Positions 16,845-25,330 of a DNA stretch of 64,000 bases are shown in pieces; position 1 is the first letter of the stretch; each line of letters begins with the position of its first letter. The notes under the pieces were generated by a model that worked only from the letters and a program-made list of their open reading frames with translations, was not told the DNA's origin and ran no database searches. Origin of the DNA: JALOAD01 sp023228995 [NCBI: Candidatus Muiribacterium halophilum] (GTDB lineage Bacteria; Muiribacteriota; Muiribacteriia; Muiribacteriales). The stretch is from assembly GCA_023228995.1 (NCBI GenBank), contig JALOAD010000011.1:16845-80844 (forward strand), in the 5' to 3' direction. Made by a program: the position numbers and the translations under genes.

Positions 16845-17273
16845 TTATCCAAATAATTTTTTATCAATACTATCTCTTATAAAAGCAAAATTTTTTATAA
16901 CACTTTCAGCTTCCTGATTCATCATAAGTCTTTTGAGTTCAGCTCTTACACATTCATCATAAGTCTTTTTAAATATAAGAATATTGTAAAAAGGTAAAAT
17001 TTTATATTTACTTGCTAATTTTTTAATATACTTTTTTTCCTCTAATTCCAGATTTTTATAAAAGAAAATAAAACTAATAAGTCTTTTATCTAATATCATT
17101 TTTTTTATACTAGGCCACATAAAATATATAGTAAAAAACAAAATTACAGATATAAACAAAAACATATAAAAAGCATCTCCAATAGAACTACTGGAATTTA
17201 TATATTTTCTAACTCCTGCTTCCTGAAAAAAATAATCGGAGAATGCATTTAAAATATCACTTATATTAGCCAT
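16845..17273 (-). CDS. Single-pass membrane protein with PilZ-N-like helical region
   Basis: A 142-residue protein with one strong membrane helix (about 33-52, FLFISVILFFTIYFMWP). A cytosolic helical part then reads LELEEKKYIKKLASKYKI with LIFKKTYDECV. This pattern of a short anchor plus helices resembles the N-terminal parts of some spirochaete-type PilZ (c-di-GMP) proteins, but no PilZ domain follows. GGAG sits 7 nt before the ATG at 17273; an in-frame TTG at 17285 is rejected. It is the first gene of a three-gene unit. Function unknown. Confidence 0.6.
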   Translation of the reverse strand: MANISDILNAFSDYFFQEAGVRKYINSSSSIGDAFYMFLFISVILFFTIYFMWPSIKKMILDKRLISFIFFYKNLELEEKKYIKKLASKYKILPFYNILIFKKTYDECVRAELKRLMMNQEAESVIKNFAFIRDSIDKKLFG

Positions 17274-17520
17274 AATTATCTCCAATACAATTTTTTTAAA
17301 TAAAATTGAATACTGTTTATTAATACATAATCAATAAATTACAATTATAATTTATATCATCGTCACTTTTAAATCAAATTTTAAAAAAAACAGTATTAAA
17401 AAATGTTATAGAGTTGAGGGTTATTAAGTTAAAAAACTATTATAAAATTTATTTATGAATAAAAACACAAAACAATATAGTTTTTTTATATATATTACAT
17501 ACTTTTAGATATTATCATCC

Positions 17521-17600
17521 AATTTTTTGAATCTATATGTAAAATCTAATTCAAAAAAAAATCAAAAACAGAACCCGGCTCAGAATCATACCGGGATGAA
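17521..17600 (+). repeat. Dispersed repeat, copy 2: 40-bp block plus CCCGG hairpin
   Basis: Positions 17521-17560 are an exact reverse complement of 43874-43913. They are followed by AATCAAAAACAGA and the hairpin CCCGG (17574-17578) ... CCGGG (17591-17595) with loop CTCAGAATCATA. It lies in a 693-bp gap with no gene (17274-17966), together with the hairpins described at 17753 and 17854 and a repeat of the words seen near 3581 (17691-17715). Confidence 0.8.
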
Positions 17601-17752
17601 AGATTTTTAAATAAAATTTACTTCAATCTCGCTTTCCTTTATCTTTGTAAATCAGTGGTAAATTTTCAATTAAATTAAATCATCATGGAGTTTCTATAAA
17701 CAAAAGCAAAAAAAAAATCTGCTCGGTAACTTGAGTGAACGTTGCGAAGCAT

Positions 17753-17772
17753 ATAATACACGGATGTATTAT
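17753..17772. other. Perfect 8-bp hairpin
   Basis: ATAATACA and TGTATTAT flank a CGGA loop. It lies in the geneless gap upstream of the HEAT gene at 17967. No T run follows on either strand, so it is unlikely to be a terminator. Confidence 0.5.
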
Positions 17773-17853
17773 AAGTGAAGGAAGATAAATCTGTTTTTGA
17801 AGCTTTTTACTAAAAAGAAAATTGACATTATATTGATTTTTGTTTATTTAATC

Positions 17854-17875
17854 AGAGGGCTCAATTGAGTCCTCT
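17854..17875. terminator. Hairpin, possible terminator or repeat half-site
   Basis: AGAGGGCTC and GAGTCCTCT pair around AATT (nine pairs, one G-U). Part of it, the 21 bases 17847-17867, recurs inverted at 58683-58703. A T-rich stretch precedes it and AAATAAATA follows, so termination would be weak on either strand. It sits upstream of the promoter at 17910. Confidence 0.4.
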
Positions 17876-17909
17876 AAATAAATACATAATCATGTTATAT
17901 ATATAAAAT

Positions 17910-17939
17910 TTGACTCCTGTTTTAAATTAATGTTATATT
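17910..17939 (+). promoter_or_regulatory. Sigma-70-type promoter for the HEAT-ileS unit
   Basis: TTGACT at 17910-17915, an 18-nt spacer and TATATT at 17934-17939. The predicted transcript would start near 17946, giving a leader of about 20 nt that carries the GGAG ribosome site of the gene at 17967. Confidence 0.6.
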
Positions 17940-17966
17940 TTATCATATTCTTTCTGGAGAAATTCA

Positions 17967-20009
17967 ATGGTTAATTATAATACTATTATAGAGCTTTTAA
18001 AGACAGAAAACGACGATTCACTTAATAAAGCCAAAGAAACACTTGAATCTGTCGGTTATTCCTCAGTATTTTTCAAAACAATAAAAAATAATTTTAAAGA
18101 TTTTTCACAATCAGGTAAATTACTAATATTCAACACTATTAAATCATGGAAAACTGGTGAAACTGCAAATTTTATAATAGAACTTTATAAAGAAAGTAAT
18201 GATTTTCATGAAAAAATGAAATTAATAATAATTCTTGATAGCATACCTCTTAAAACATGCCTTACAACACTTATAGATATAATTCATAATGAAAAAAGTT
18301 ATGAATTAAAAATACATTTTCTTAATATACTTGGAAATTCCAAATTAATAGAAACTTATGAAACAATTATAGCATTTTTATCAAGCGATGATATCGAATT
18401 AAGAGCAGCAGCTCTTAAAAACGCAATAAATGTTGATTATAGAAAAACTTTTACAATAATGATAAATATATTTGACTCAAAAAATAGCAAAAAAATAAAT
18501 GATATTCTTTCAATACTTACATTTATCAATTCAAAAGAATTAAGATTTGAAATATCTGATTTCTTGGTTGTACAAGCAGCAAAATTTAAAAAAGAACCTG
18601 ATTTATTCATAAAATTTGTAAAAACGCTTTTTAATTTTAATAATTTCAAAGTTTTAAAAATCGTAAAAGATATGATTAAAAGAAATCTTATGATAAATAA
18701 AATAAAACTAATAATTACTGATTTAAAAAAATACGATTATTCTGAAGAAATTGAAAATTTTTATTTCTTTTTATTAACAGAACCTCAAAAAGACCTTTTA
18801 AACATATACCCTGAGATAATATTAAGTCATATATCAAAAAAAGAAATAGCAATAAAATACTTAGAATTCATAAATTCAGACGAACCTCTTATTAGAAACA
18901 TTGTAACAAAACTAATAATATCTTTTTCACTATTAAATCGAGAACTTGATTCAATACTTATAGAAAATTTAAAAAAAGAAATAAATCCAGATTATTTTGC
19001 AGATTGTTTTATAAGTTTATGCATAACAAAAACAAATAACAATGATAAAATAGTTAATCTTAATAATTATTTCAAAAGACTACCTGAAAATTTAAAACTA
19101 AAAATAATTATAAACTTTAGAAAACTACCTGCAAATAAATTTGCATCCGATATATTATATTTTATTTATACAAACGAAAAAGATTCTGAAAAAGTAAGAG
19201 CTACAATAGCAAGTATATTAGGAATAACTGGAACTGAAGATTGTATATCAATATTCAAGGAACTTCTCAAAGATGAGAATTCAAGAGTAAGAGCAAATGC
19301 TGTTGAATCAATTGAAATGACTATAAAAAACAGTGATATTGTAATTAATGCTGTTTTTCCACTTCTTCAGGATTTTAACAATAGAGTAAAAGCTAATGTT
19401 GCAATAACTCTCTGGCATCATGGCGGACTTAGAATGCTTGCTTTGCTTCATAAAATGCTTGAAACTCATGAAGATAAATGGCATAGAGCTTCAGCAGCTT
19501 ATGCATTATCTATAATTAAAAATAATTCAAGTATTACAACACTTCTTGGCATTTTAAAAAAAGACGAAGATTCTGCTGTAAAAATGAACTGTATAAGAGC
19601 ACTTGGGGAAATCGGTGATCACGGTACACTTGATACAATAATAAGTTTTTTTGAACTTTCAGATGATAGAATAAAAGAAAAAGTTATTGAAGCATGCGGC
19701 AATTTTTTAAATAATGATAAAGCAGTTGAATTTTTGTTTTCAAATTTAAAACAATCTCAATGGAAAAATTTAATAAAAGATACATTGAAAAAAAGTAAAA
19801 AAATCAACAATAAAATATTAAAAAGATATTTTTTAATAGCTTTGAACAAAAAGACAGATATAGAAATTATATTTGAAATAACAGCCTGTGTAGCTGGATA
19901 TTCTTTTGTTGACTTTTTAAAAGAACAGCGTACAATACACCATGAATTTGAAACTTTTTTTAATAATACTATAGATAAAATTAAACATCGTATACAAGAG
20001 GAGAAATAG
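17967..20009 (+). CDS. HEAT-repeat protein cotranscribed with ileS, 680 residues
   Basis: A cytosolic alpha-solenoid. Regular HEAT units are clearest from about 410 to 590 (DENSRVRANAVESIE; DFNNRVKANVAITLWHHGG; DEDSAVKMNCIRALGEIGDHG). The wording parallels the 667-residue protein at 13373. A good ribosome site (GGAG, 7-nt spacing) precedes the ATG. The stop is 3 nt before ileS, whose ribosome site (GAGGAG) lies inside this gene, so the two are translationally linked. A tRNA-synthetase accessory role is conceivable but there is no direct sign of it. Confidence 0.8.
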   Translation: MVNYNTIIELLKTENDDSLNKAKETLESVGYSSVFFKTIKNNFKDFSQSGKLLIFNTIKSWKTGETANFIIELYKESNDFHEKMKLIIILDSIPLKTCLTTLIDIIHNEKSYELKIHFLNILGNSKLIETYETIIAFLSSDDIELRAAALKNAINVDYRKTFTIMINIFDSKNSKKINDILSILTFINSKELRFEISDFLVVQAAKFKKEPDLFIKFVKTLFNFNNFKVLKIVKDMIKRNLMINKIKLIITDLKKYDYSEEIENFYFFLLTEPQKDLLNIYPEIILSHISKKEIAIKYLEFINSDEPLIRNIVTKLIISFSLLNRELDSILIENLKKEINPDYFADCFISLCITKTNNNDKIVNLNNYFKRLPENLKLKIIINFRKLPANKFASDILYFIYTNEKDSEKVRATIASILGITGTEDCISIFKELLKDENSRVRANAVESIEMTIKNSDIVINAVFPLLQDFNNRVKANVAITLWHHGGLRMLALLHKMLETHEDKWHRASAAYALSIIKNNSSITTLLGILKKDEDSAVKMNCIRALGEIGDHGTLDTIISFFELSDDRIKEKVIEACGNFLNNDKAVEFLFSNLKQSQWKNLIKDTLKKSKKINNKILKRYFLIALNKKTDIEIIFEITACVAGYSFVDFLKEQRTIHHEFETFFNNTIDKIKHRIQEEK

Positions 20010-20012
20010 TTT

Positions 20013-23000
20013 ATGTTTAAATCAGTTAATACAAATCTTAATCTTTCAGAAAGTGAAAAACAAATATTAGAATTTTGGGCAAAAAATGATATATTCAAAA
20101 AAACTCTTAAAAATTCTGAAGGAAAACAAAAATTTGTTTTTTATGAAGGTCCTCCAACAGCAAACGGCAAACCTCATCCAGGACATGTTTTAGGAAGAGC
20201 AATAAAAGATCTTTTTAATCGATATAAAACAATGCAGGGATTTCATGTACCAAGAAAAGCAGGTTGGGATACTCATGGTCTTCCCGTTGAAATAGAAGTT
20301 GAAAAAAAATTAGGACTTGATGGTAAACAAGAAATTGAAAATTATGGTATAGAAAAATTTATCACTCATTGTAAAGAATCTGTATTTACCTATAAAGAAG
20401 AATGGGAAAAAATGACAGAAAGACTTGGTTTTTGGGTTGATATGGATAATCCTTATATAACAATGGATAATAATTATATTGAATCTATATGGAGTGCACT
20501 TAAAAAAATATGGGAAAAAGATCTTCTCTACTTTGGACATAAAATAGTTCCTTATTGTCCAAGATGTGGTACTACTGTTTCATCTCATGAAGTAGCACAA
20601 GGTTATAAACAAGCAAAAGATCCTTCTGTTTTTATAAAATTTAAAATTAAAGATGAAGATTGTTATTTTCTTGTATGGACAACAACACCATGGACACTTA
20701 TAAGCAATATCGCTCTTGCAATAAATGCAAAAGAAACTTATGTAAGAGTTAAAAACAACAATGAAGAACTTATACTTGCAAAAGCAAGACTTGAAGTATT
20801 AGAAGGTGATTATGAAATAATTCAAGAATTTACAGGTAAAGCAATAATTGATAAAAAATATGAACAACTTTTTTCATATTGTCCATTAAATAAAGAAAAG
20901 AACGGTTTCGTTGTTGTAGAAGCTGATTATGTTTCAATGAGTGATGGTACTGGTATTGTTCATATTGCACCAGCATTTGGTGAAGATGATTATCAAGTTG
21001 GTTTAAAAAATAATCTTGATGTTTTTCAACCAATTGATCTTGCAGGTAAATTCAAAGAAAATGTAATAGATTTTAAAGGAATGTTTGTAAAAGATGCAGA
21101 CCCTGAAATAATTTATAATCTTAAAACAAGAAATCTTATGTATAAATCAGGTAAAATAGAACATACTTACCCATTCTGCTGGAGATGTGATTCTCCACTT
21201 TTATACTTTGCAAGAGAATCTTGGTTTATAAAAATGTCAGAATTAAGAGATAGACTTTTAAAAAACAATCAAGATATAAACTGGTATCCTGAATATATAA
21301 AAGATGGAAGATTTGGTAATTTTCTTGAAAATGTCATTGATTGGGCAATTTCAAGAGAAAGATATTGGGGAACACCTTTAAATATATGGATATGTGAAAA
21401 CAAAGAATGTAATCACAAAGAAAGCATAGGAAGTATAGCGGAATTAAAAGAAAAAGCTATTGACTGTCCAGATAATATTGAATTACATAAACCTTATGTT
21501 GATGAAGTATATTTAAAATGTGAAAAATGTGAATCAAAAATGAAAAGAGTATCTGAAGTCATAGATTGTTGGTTTGATTCAGGATGTATGCATACTGCAC
21601 AATGGCATTATCCATTTGAAAACAAAGAAGAATTTGAATCATCTATACCGGCTGATTTCATAAGTGAAGGAATTGATCAAACAAGAGGATGGTTTTATTC
21701 ATTACTTGCAACTTCAACACTTTTATACGACAAAGCTCCGTTTAAAAACTGTCTTGTAACAGCTCATGTAATGGGAAAAGACGGTCTTAAAATGAGTAAA
21801 TCTAAAGGCAATACTGTTGATACATGGGAAATTTTTGATAATCAAGGTTCAGATGCGGTAAGATGGTATTTTTATGTATCAAGTCCAGCTTGGGTACCAA
21901 AAGCTTTTTATCCAGAAGCAATTACAGAAACAATACAGAAATTTCTTGGAACATTAAAAAATGTATATTCATTCTTTGTACTTTATGCAAATATCGATGG
22001 ATATACACCTAATAAATTCAAAAATCACAATAAAATCCCACTTATTGATAAATGGATAATATCCTATTATAACGATACAGTAAAATATGTGACTGAATGT
22101 TTAGAAAATTATGATATGACAAAATCTTCAAGAAAAATTCAAACATTTGTTGATGACTTATCAAACTGGTATTTAAGAAGATCAAGAAGAAGATTCTGGG
22201 CTTCTGATTTTAATGATGACAAAATATCAGCTTATAACACTTTATATAGCATACTAACAGGTCTTTCAAAACTATGTGCACCATTTATACCATTTATGGC
22301 TGAAGAAATGTATCAAAACCTTGTAGTAAGTTTTAATACAGGAAAAGAATCAGTACATATGGAAAACTTTCCAGTAGCTAATAACTCTCTTATTGATAAT
22401 GAACTGCACATAATAATGGAAGCTACAATGCAAATTGTATCTATGGGAAGAGCTGCAAGAAATGAAAGCAAGAAAAAAAACAGACAACCATTAAAAGAAA
22501 TGATAATTGGTGGTTTAAGCAGTGAAATTCAAAAAAATCTTAATTTAACACTTGAATTAATACTAGATGAACTTAATGTAAAAAATGTTAATTTCGCAAG
22601 TGATAATTCAGATTTTGTAAACTTTGAACTTAAACCTAATTTCAAAACTTTAGGTCCAAAATATGGAAAACTTGTAAATAAAATAAGAGTTTATCTTGAT
22701 GAAATGCCACAAAAATCAAGAAATAAAATCGCTCAAGATTTACTAAAGCATGAAGATGTTCAGATAAATGTAGATACTAATGAAATAAAACTTTGTTATG
22801 AAGATATTAATATAATTTCCCATGGAAAAGAAGATTTTTCTGTTATTTCAGAAAACGAATTATTCGTTGCATTAAACACACATCTTGATGAAGAACTAAC
22901 TTTTGAAGGTTATACAAGAGAACTTGTTAATAAAATTCAAAACATGCGAAAAGATGAAGGTTTTGAAGTAATGGATAGAATTGCTTTGTCAATATTATCT

Positions 23001-23156
23001 GATGATGCGATAAAAAATGCTTACAATAAATATGGAAATTATCTTACCAAAGAAACACTTTGTGACAATGTTAGTTTTGATAAAAAAGAAGGATATTCTT
23101 ATAAAAATTGGGATATCAATGGAATAGAAGTAGAAATAGGAATTAAAAAAATATAA
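20013..23156 (+). CDS. ileS: Isoleucyl-tRNA synthetase, type 2
   Basis: A 1047-residue class I synthetase charging tRNA-Ile. The ATP motifs are HPGH (residues 55-58, in GPPTANGKPHPGH) and KMSKS (593-597). The CP1 editing domain carries the usual WTTTPWTL segment, and zinc-type cysteine pairs lie at CENKEC and CEKCESKM. Length and wording (GWDTHGLPVEIEVEKKLG) match the eukaryote-like IleRS2 class, known for low sensitivity to mupirocin. In the Firmicutes cluster ileS follows divIVA; here it has moved next to a HEAT-repeat gene. A possible terminator follows at 23261. Confidence 0.96.
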   Translation: MFKSVNTNLNLSESEKQILEFWAKNDIFKKTLKNSEGKQKFVFYEGPPTANGKPHPGHVLGRAIKDLFNRYKTMQGFHVPRKAGWDTHGLPVEIEVEKKLGLDGKQEIENYGIEKFITHCKESVFTYKEEWEKMTERLGFWVDMDNPYITMDNNYIESIWSALKKIWEKDLLYFGHKIVPYCPRCGTTVSSHEVAQGYKQAKDPSVFIKFKIKDEDCYFLVWTTTPWTLISNIALAINAKETYVRVKNNNEELILAKARLEVLEGDYEIIQEFTGKAIIDKKYEQLFSYCPLNKEKNGFVVVEADYVSMSDGTGIVHIAPAFGEDDYQVGLKNNLDVFQPIDLAGKFKENVIDFKGMFVKDADPEIIYNLKTRNLMYKSGKIEHTYPFCWRCDSPLLYFARESWFIKMSELRDRLLKNNQDINWYPEYIKDGRFGNFLENVIDWAISRERYWGTPLNIWICENKECNHKESIGSIAELKEKAIDCPDNIELHKPYVDEVYLKCEKCESKMKRVSEVIDCWFDSGCMHTAQWHYPFENKEEFESSIPADFISEGIDQTRGWFYSLLATSTLLYDKAPFKNCLVTAHVMGKDGLKMSKSKGNTVDTWEIFDNQGSDAVRWYFYVSSPAWVPKAFYPEAITETIQKFLGTLKNVYSFFVLYANIDGYTPNKFKNHNKIPLIDKWIISYYNDTVKYVTECLENYDMTKSSRKIQTFVDDLSNWYLRRSRRRFWASDFNDDKISAYNTLYSILTGLSKLCAPFIPFMAEEMYQNLVVSFNTGKESVHMENFPVANNSLIDNELHIIMEATMQIVSMGRAARNESKKKNRQPLKEMIIGGLSSEIQKNLNLTLELILDELNVKNVNFASDNSDFVNFELKPNFKTLGPKYGKLVNKIRVYLDEMPQKSRNKIAQDLLKHEDVQINVDTNEIKLCYEDINIISHGKEDFSVISENELFVALNTHLDEELTFEGYTRELVNKIQNMRKDEGFEVMDRIALSILSDDAIKNAYNKYGNYLTKETLCDNVSFDKKEGYSYKNWDINGIEVEIGIKKI

Positions 23157-23169
23157 AATTAAAGATAGA

Positions 23170-23212
23170 AACAGAGCTAGATCCCGGCTCAGAATCATAC
23201 CGGGATGACAAC
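23170..23212 (+). repeat. Dispersed repeat, copy 3 (CCCGG hairpin)
   Basis: The hairpin ATCCCGG (23181-23187) ... CCGGGAT (23200-23206) has the loop CTCAGAATCATA, identical to copy 2. It begins about 25 bp after the ileS stop. Confidence 0.75.
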
Positions 23213-23260
23213 AATAAAGAAAGTTAGATAGTTTAAGGGGTTGTGGGTTAAAAACTTCAC

Positions 23261-23283
23261 TAAAAAAGCAATAGCTTTTTTTC
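23261..23283 (+). terminator. Weak intrinsic terminator after ileS
   Basis: AAAAAAGC and GCTTTTTT pair around AATA, and the T tract continues to 23282. The stem has only two G-C pairs. It could act in either direction, but the left arm and T run fit the end of the HEAT-ileS unit. Confidence 0.45.
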
Positions 23284-23294
23284 GCTATTATCTT

Positions 23295-23783
23295 CCACCC
23301 TTTAACCCTTTAACCCTTTCACCCTTTCACCATTTCACCAATTCACCATTTCACCATTTCACCATTTCACCATTTCACCCTTTCACCCTTTAACTCTTTA
23401 ACCCTTTCACCCTTTCACCATTTCACCATTTCACCATTTCACCCTTTCACCCTTTCACCCTTTCACCATTTCACCCTTTAACTCTTTAACTCTTTAACCC
23501 TTTCACCATTTCACCATTTCACCATTTAACCCTTTAACCCTTTCACCATTTCACCATTTCACCCTTTCACCATTTCACCATTTCACCATTTCACCATTTC
23601 ACCATTTAACCCTTTCACCATTTCACCATTTCACCATTTCACCCTTTCACCATTTCACCCTTTCACCATTTCACCATTTCACCATTTCACCATTTCACCA
23701 TTTCACCCTTTCACCATTTCACCATTTCACCATTTCACCATTTCACCATTTCACCATTTCACCATTTCACCCTTTAACCCTTT
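23295..23783. repeat. Octanucleotide tandem array, about 60 units, G-free on + strand
   Basis: The unit is 8 bp, most often CACCATTT, with CACCCTTT, AACCCTTT and AACTCTTT variants. The + strand has no G at all from 23285 to 23802. The period is not a multiple of three, so it is not coding. The array fills the gap between convergent ileS and the HAD gene. On the minus strand the words GGGTTAAA and GGGTGAAA give four GGG tracts spaced by 5 nt (complement of 23298-23324), a canonical G-quadruplex motif. Confidence 0.9.
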
Positions 23784-23863
23784 CTACTTCACAACTTTAC
23801 TTGTCACGGCTTTTATAATTCAACATTCGAAATTCGACATTTCTCTTACCGCACTTATACGCT

Positions 23864-24547
23864 TCATATACTGCTTTTATTGATAAATGTGATTATTTCA
23901 GAAGTATTTTCAAGTGTGTCGCATAAAAGATCTGGTTTATGTTCAGCAAGTTCTTCCATACTATAAGGACCAGTTGCAACAGCAATAGTCTTAGCATTAA
24001 TGCTTTTACCACACTCAATATCCATAGGAGTATCTCCAATTATTATAATATCTTCATTAGAAAAACTCTCATCACCATAAAGATGTTTTAATCTTTTTAA
24101 AGCATCAATTGCTAAATCATTTCTATTACAATGATTATCTCCATAAGCACCAAAAGGAAAATACTTGAATAATTCAAAATACTCTAGTTTTAATCTTGCA
24201 CCATCATACATGTTTCCAGTTAATAATCCAGGAACATAATAATCTTTTTGTTTTATAAAATTAATTATCTCCATTACACCTGGCATAATAAAACTATTTA
24301 TAATTTTCATATTATTTTCAAGGTTTTTTATATAATTTGTAATAATAAAGTTTTTTTGGCTATTATCAACTTTAAAAGCTTCCATAATAATCTTGATAAT
24401 TCCTGCATCTGTCTTTCCTGCCATACATAAATTGATTTTTGAACAATCCTGACCAGTAACTTCCAAAAAAGCATCAAAAAGTGCTTTTTGACCCGATTTT
24501 TTAACATCAACTATTGTCCCATCAATATCAAAAAGTAATATTTTCAT
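23864..24547 (-). CDS. HAD-family hydrolase, phosphoglycolate phosphatase-like
   Basis: A 227-residue HAD phosphatase. Motif I is LLFDIDGTIVD with D7 and D9, motif II is LLTGN, and motif IV is IIIGDTPMDIECG. A helical cap between about 15 and 80 is of the Gph/PGMB type. Candidate substrates are small phosphate esters; none can be fixed. AAGGA lies about 9 nt before the ATG at 24547, so the ATG at 24556, which sits on the SD itself, is rejected. It overlaps the GNAT gene by 20 bp. Confidence 0.85.
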   Translation of the reverse strand: MKILLFDIDGTIVDVKKSGQKALFDAFLEVTGQDCSKINLCMAGKTDAGIIKIIMEAFKVDNSQKNFIITNYIKNLENNMKIINSFIMPGVMEIINFIKQKDYYVPGLLTGNMYDGARLKLEYFELFKYFPFGAYGDNHCNRNDLAIDALKRLKHLYGDESFSNEDIIIIGDTPMDIECGKSINAKTIAVATGPYSMEELAEHKPDLLCDTLENTSEIITFINKSSI

Positions 24548-25034
24548 AAAAATCATTCCTTGTTAAAACAACATAGTTTCTGTCAACACCTTCACCATAA
24601 ATTGATTTAAAAAAATCAGTTTGTTTTGCTCCATAATTTTTAAAAAATTCATTATTAAAATTATTTTCAGGATCAACTGTATATCTTATTTTATTTATCT
24701 TAGGAAATTTTTCAAATATAATATTAACACTTGACTCAAAAAAATATTTACCTAAACCCTTTCCTCTATGCTTTTTTAATAAAGCAAGAGTAAAGTAAAA
24801 AACACAATCTTCTTCAAATTCTTTTATAAATATTGAAACACCACTAATCTCATTGTTTACTTTAAGCACAATAACTTTTGAAGATAAAATAAAAGGAGCC
24901 AACACCCATTCGTGTATGGCCCCGATTCCAAAACTTTCTTTTTCTATATTTATAATCTTATTTAAAATATCAGTATCTGGTCTATTTACAATTTCAACTT
25001 CAATTTTTACTTTATTCTTTATCTTCTTCCGCAT
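24528..25034 (-). CDS. GNAT-family N-acetyltransferase
   Basis: A protein of about 168 residues with a complete GNAT core: the acetyl-CoA loop HRGKGLGKYFFE, then YTVDPENN and a later FFKNYGAK. The substrate is unknown. Three ATG codons lie in a row at 25040, 25037 and 25034; AAAGG is best spaced from the one at 25034. The start lies inside the end of the acidic membrane protein gene and the end overlaps the HAD gene, so the three form a tight unit. Confidence 0.8.
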   Translation of the reverse strand: MRKKIKNKVKIEVEIVNRPDTDILNKIINIEKESFGIGAIHEWVLAPFILSSKVIVLKVNNEISGVSIFIKEFEEDCVFYFTLALLKKHRGKGLGKYFFESSVNIIFEKFPKINKIRYTVDPENNFNNEFFKNYGAKQTDFFKSIYGEGVDRNYVVLTRNDFYENITF

Positions 25035-25266
25035 CATCATCCTTTACATCTTCATGTTCATTATCATCTTCGTCTTCAAAATCATCATCATCTTCTTCTT
25101 CATCATTAAATTCTTCATCAAAATCAAAATCTTCATCATCATCTTCTTCTAGTTTATCCATTACATAAGCATAAGCTATAAGTCCACATACGAATAAACC
25201 GCCTAAAGCAACCATGAAAAATCCTAGTTTCACTAATAATCCAAATAATTTTTTAATAAAATCCAT
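25012..25266 (-). CDS. Small membrane protein with a highly acidic tail
   Basis: An 84-residue protein with one membrane helix (about 12-36) and a cytosolic tail of about 47 residues made almost only of Asp and Glu, with a few Phe and Asn. A strong ribosome site, AGGAGG, precedes the ATG at 25266, and a promoter is visible at 25294. No family is recognised. Such tails can bind cations or basic proteins; nothing more can be said. The skewed composition explains the GAT/GAA-rich DNA here. Confidence 0.75.
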   Translation of the reverse strand: MDFIKKLFGLLVKLGFFMVALGGLFVCGLIAYAYVMDKLEEDDDEDFDFDEEFNDEEEDDDDFEDEDDNEHEDVKDDDAEEDKE

Positions 25267-25293
25267 ATATTTCCTCCTAAACAGATTAATGTT

Positions 25294-25322
25294 ATTATAC
25301 CAACATAACTTAACAAATTCAA
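25294..25322 (-). promoter_or_regulatory. Sigma-70-type promoter for the acidic protein-GNAT-HAD unit
   Basis: On the minus strand TTGAAT (25317-25322), a 17-nt spacer and TATAAT (25294-25299). It starts a new unit just after the sigma-54 regulator gene. Confidence 0.65.
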
Positions 25323-25330
25323 AAAAAAAT

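Noticed and set aside
23295-23783. CRISPR array
   Set aside because: The unit is 8 bp without spacers; it is a microsatellite-like array and no cas gene is near.
23295-23783. Coding repeat protein
   Set aside because: The 8-bp period shifts frame each unit and no start or ribosome site fits.
24853-25152. Plus-strand frame of 99 codons with hydrophobic Ile/Phe-rich product
   Set aside because: It is the complement of the GNAT gene and the acidic tail codons (GAT/GAA read backwards gives Ile/Phe); no ribosome site.
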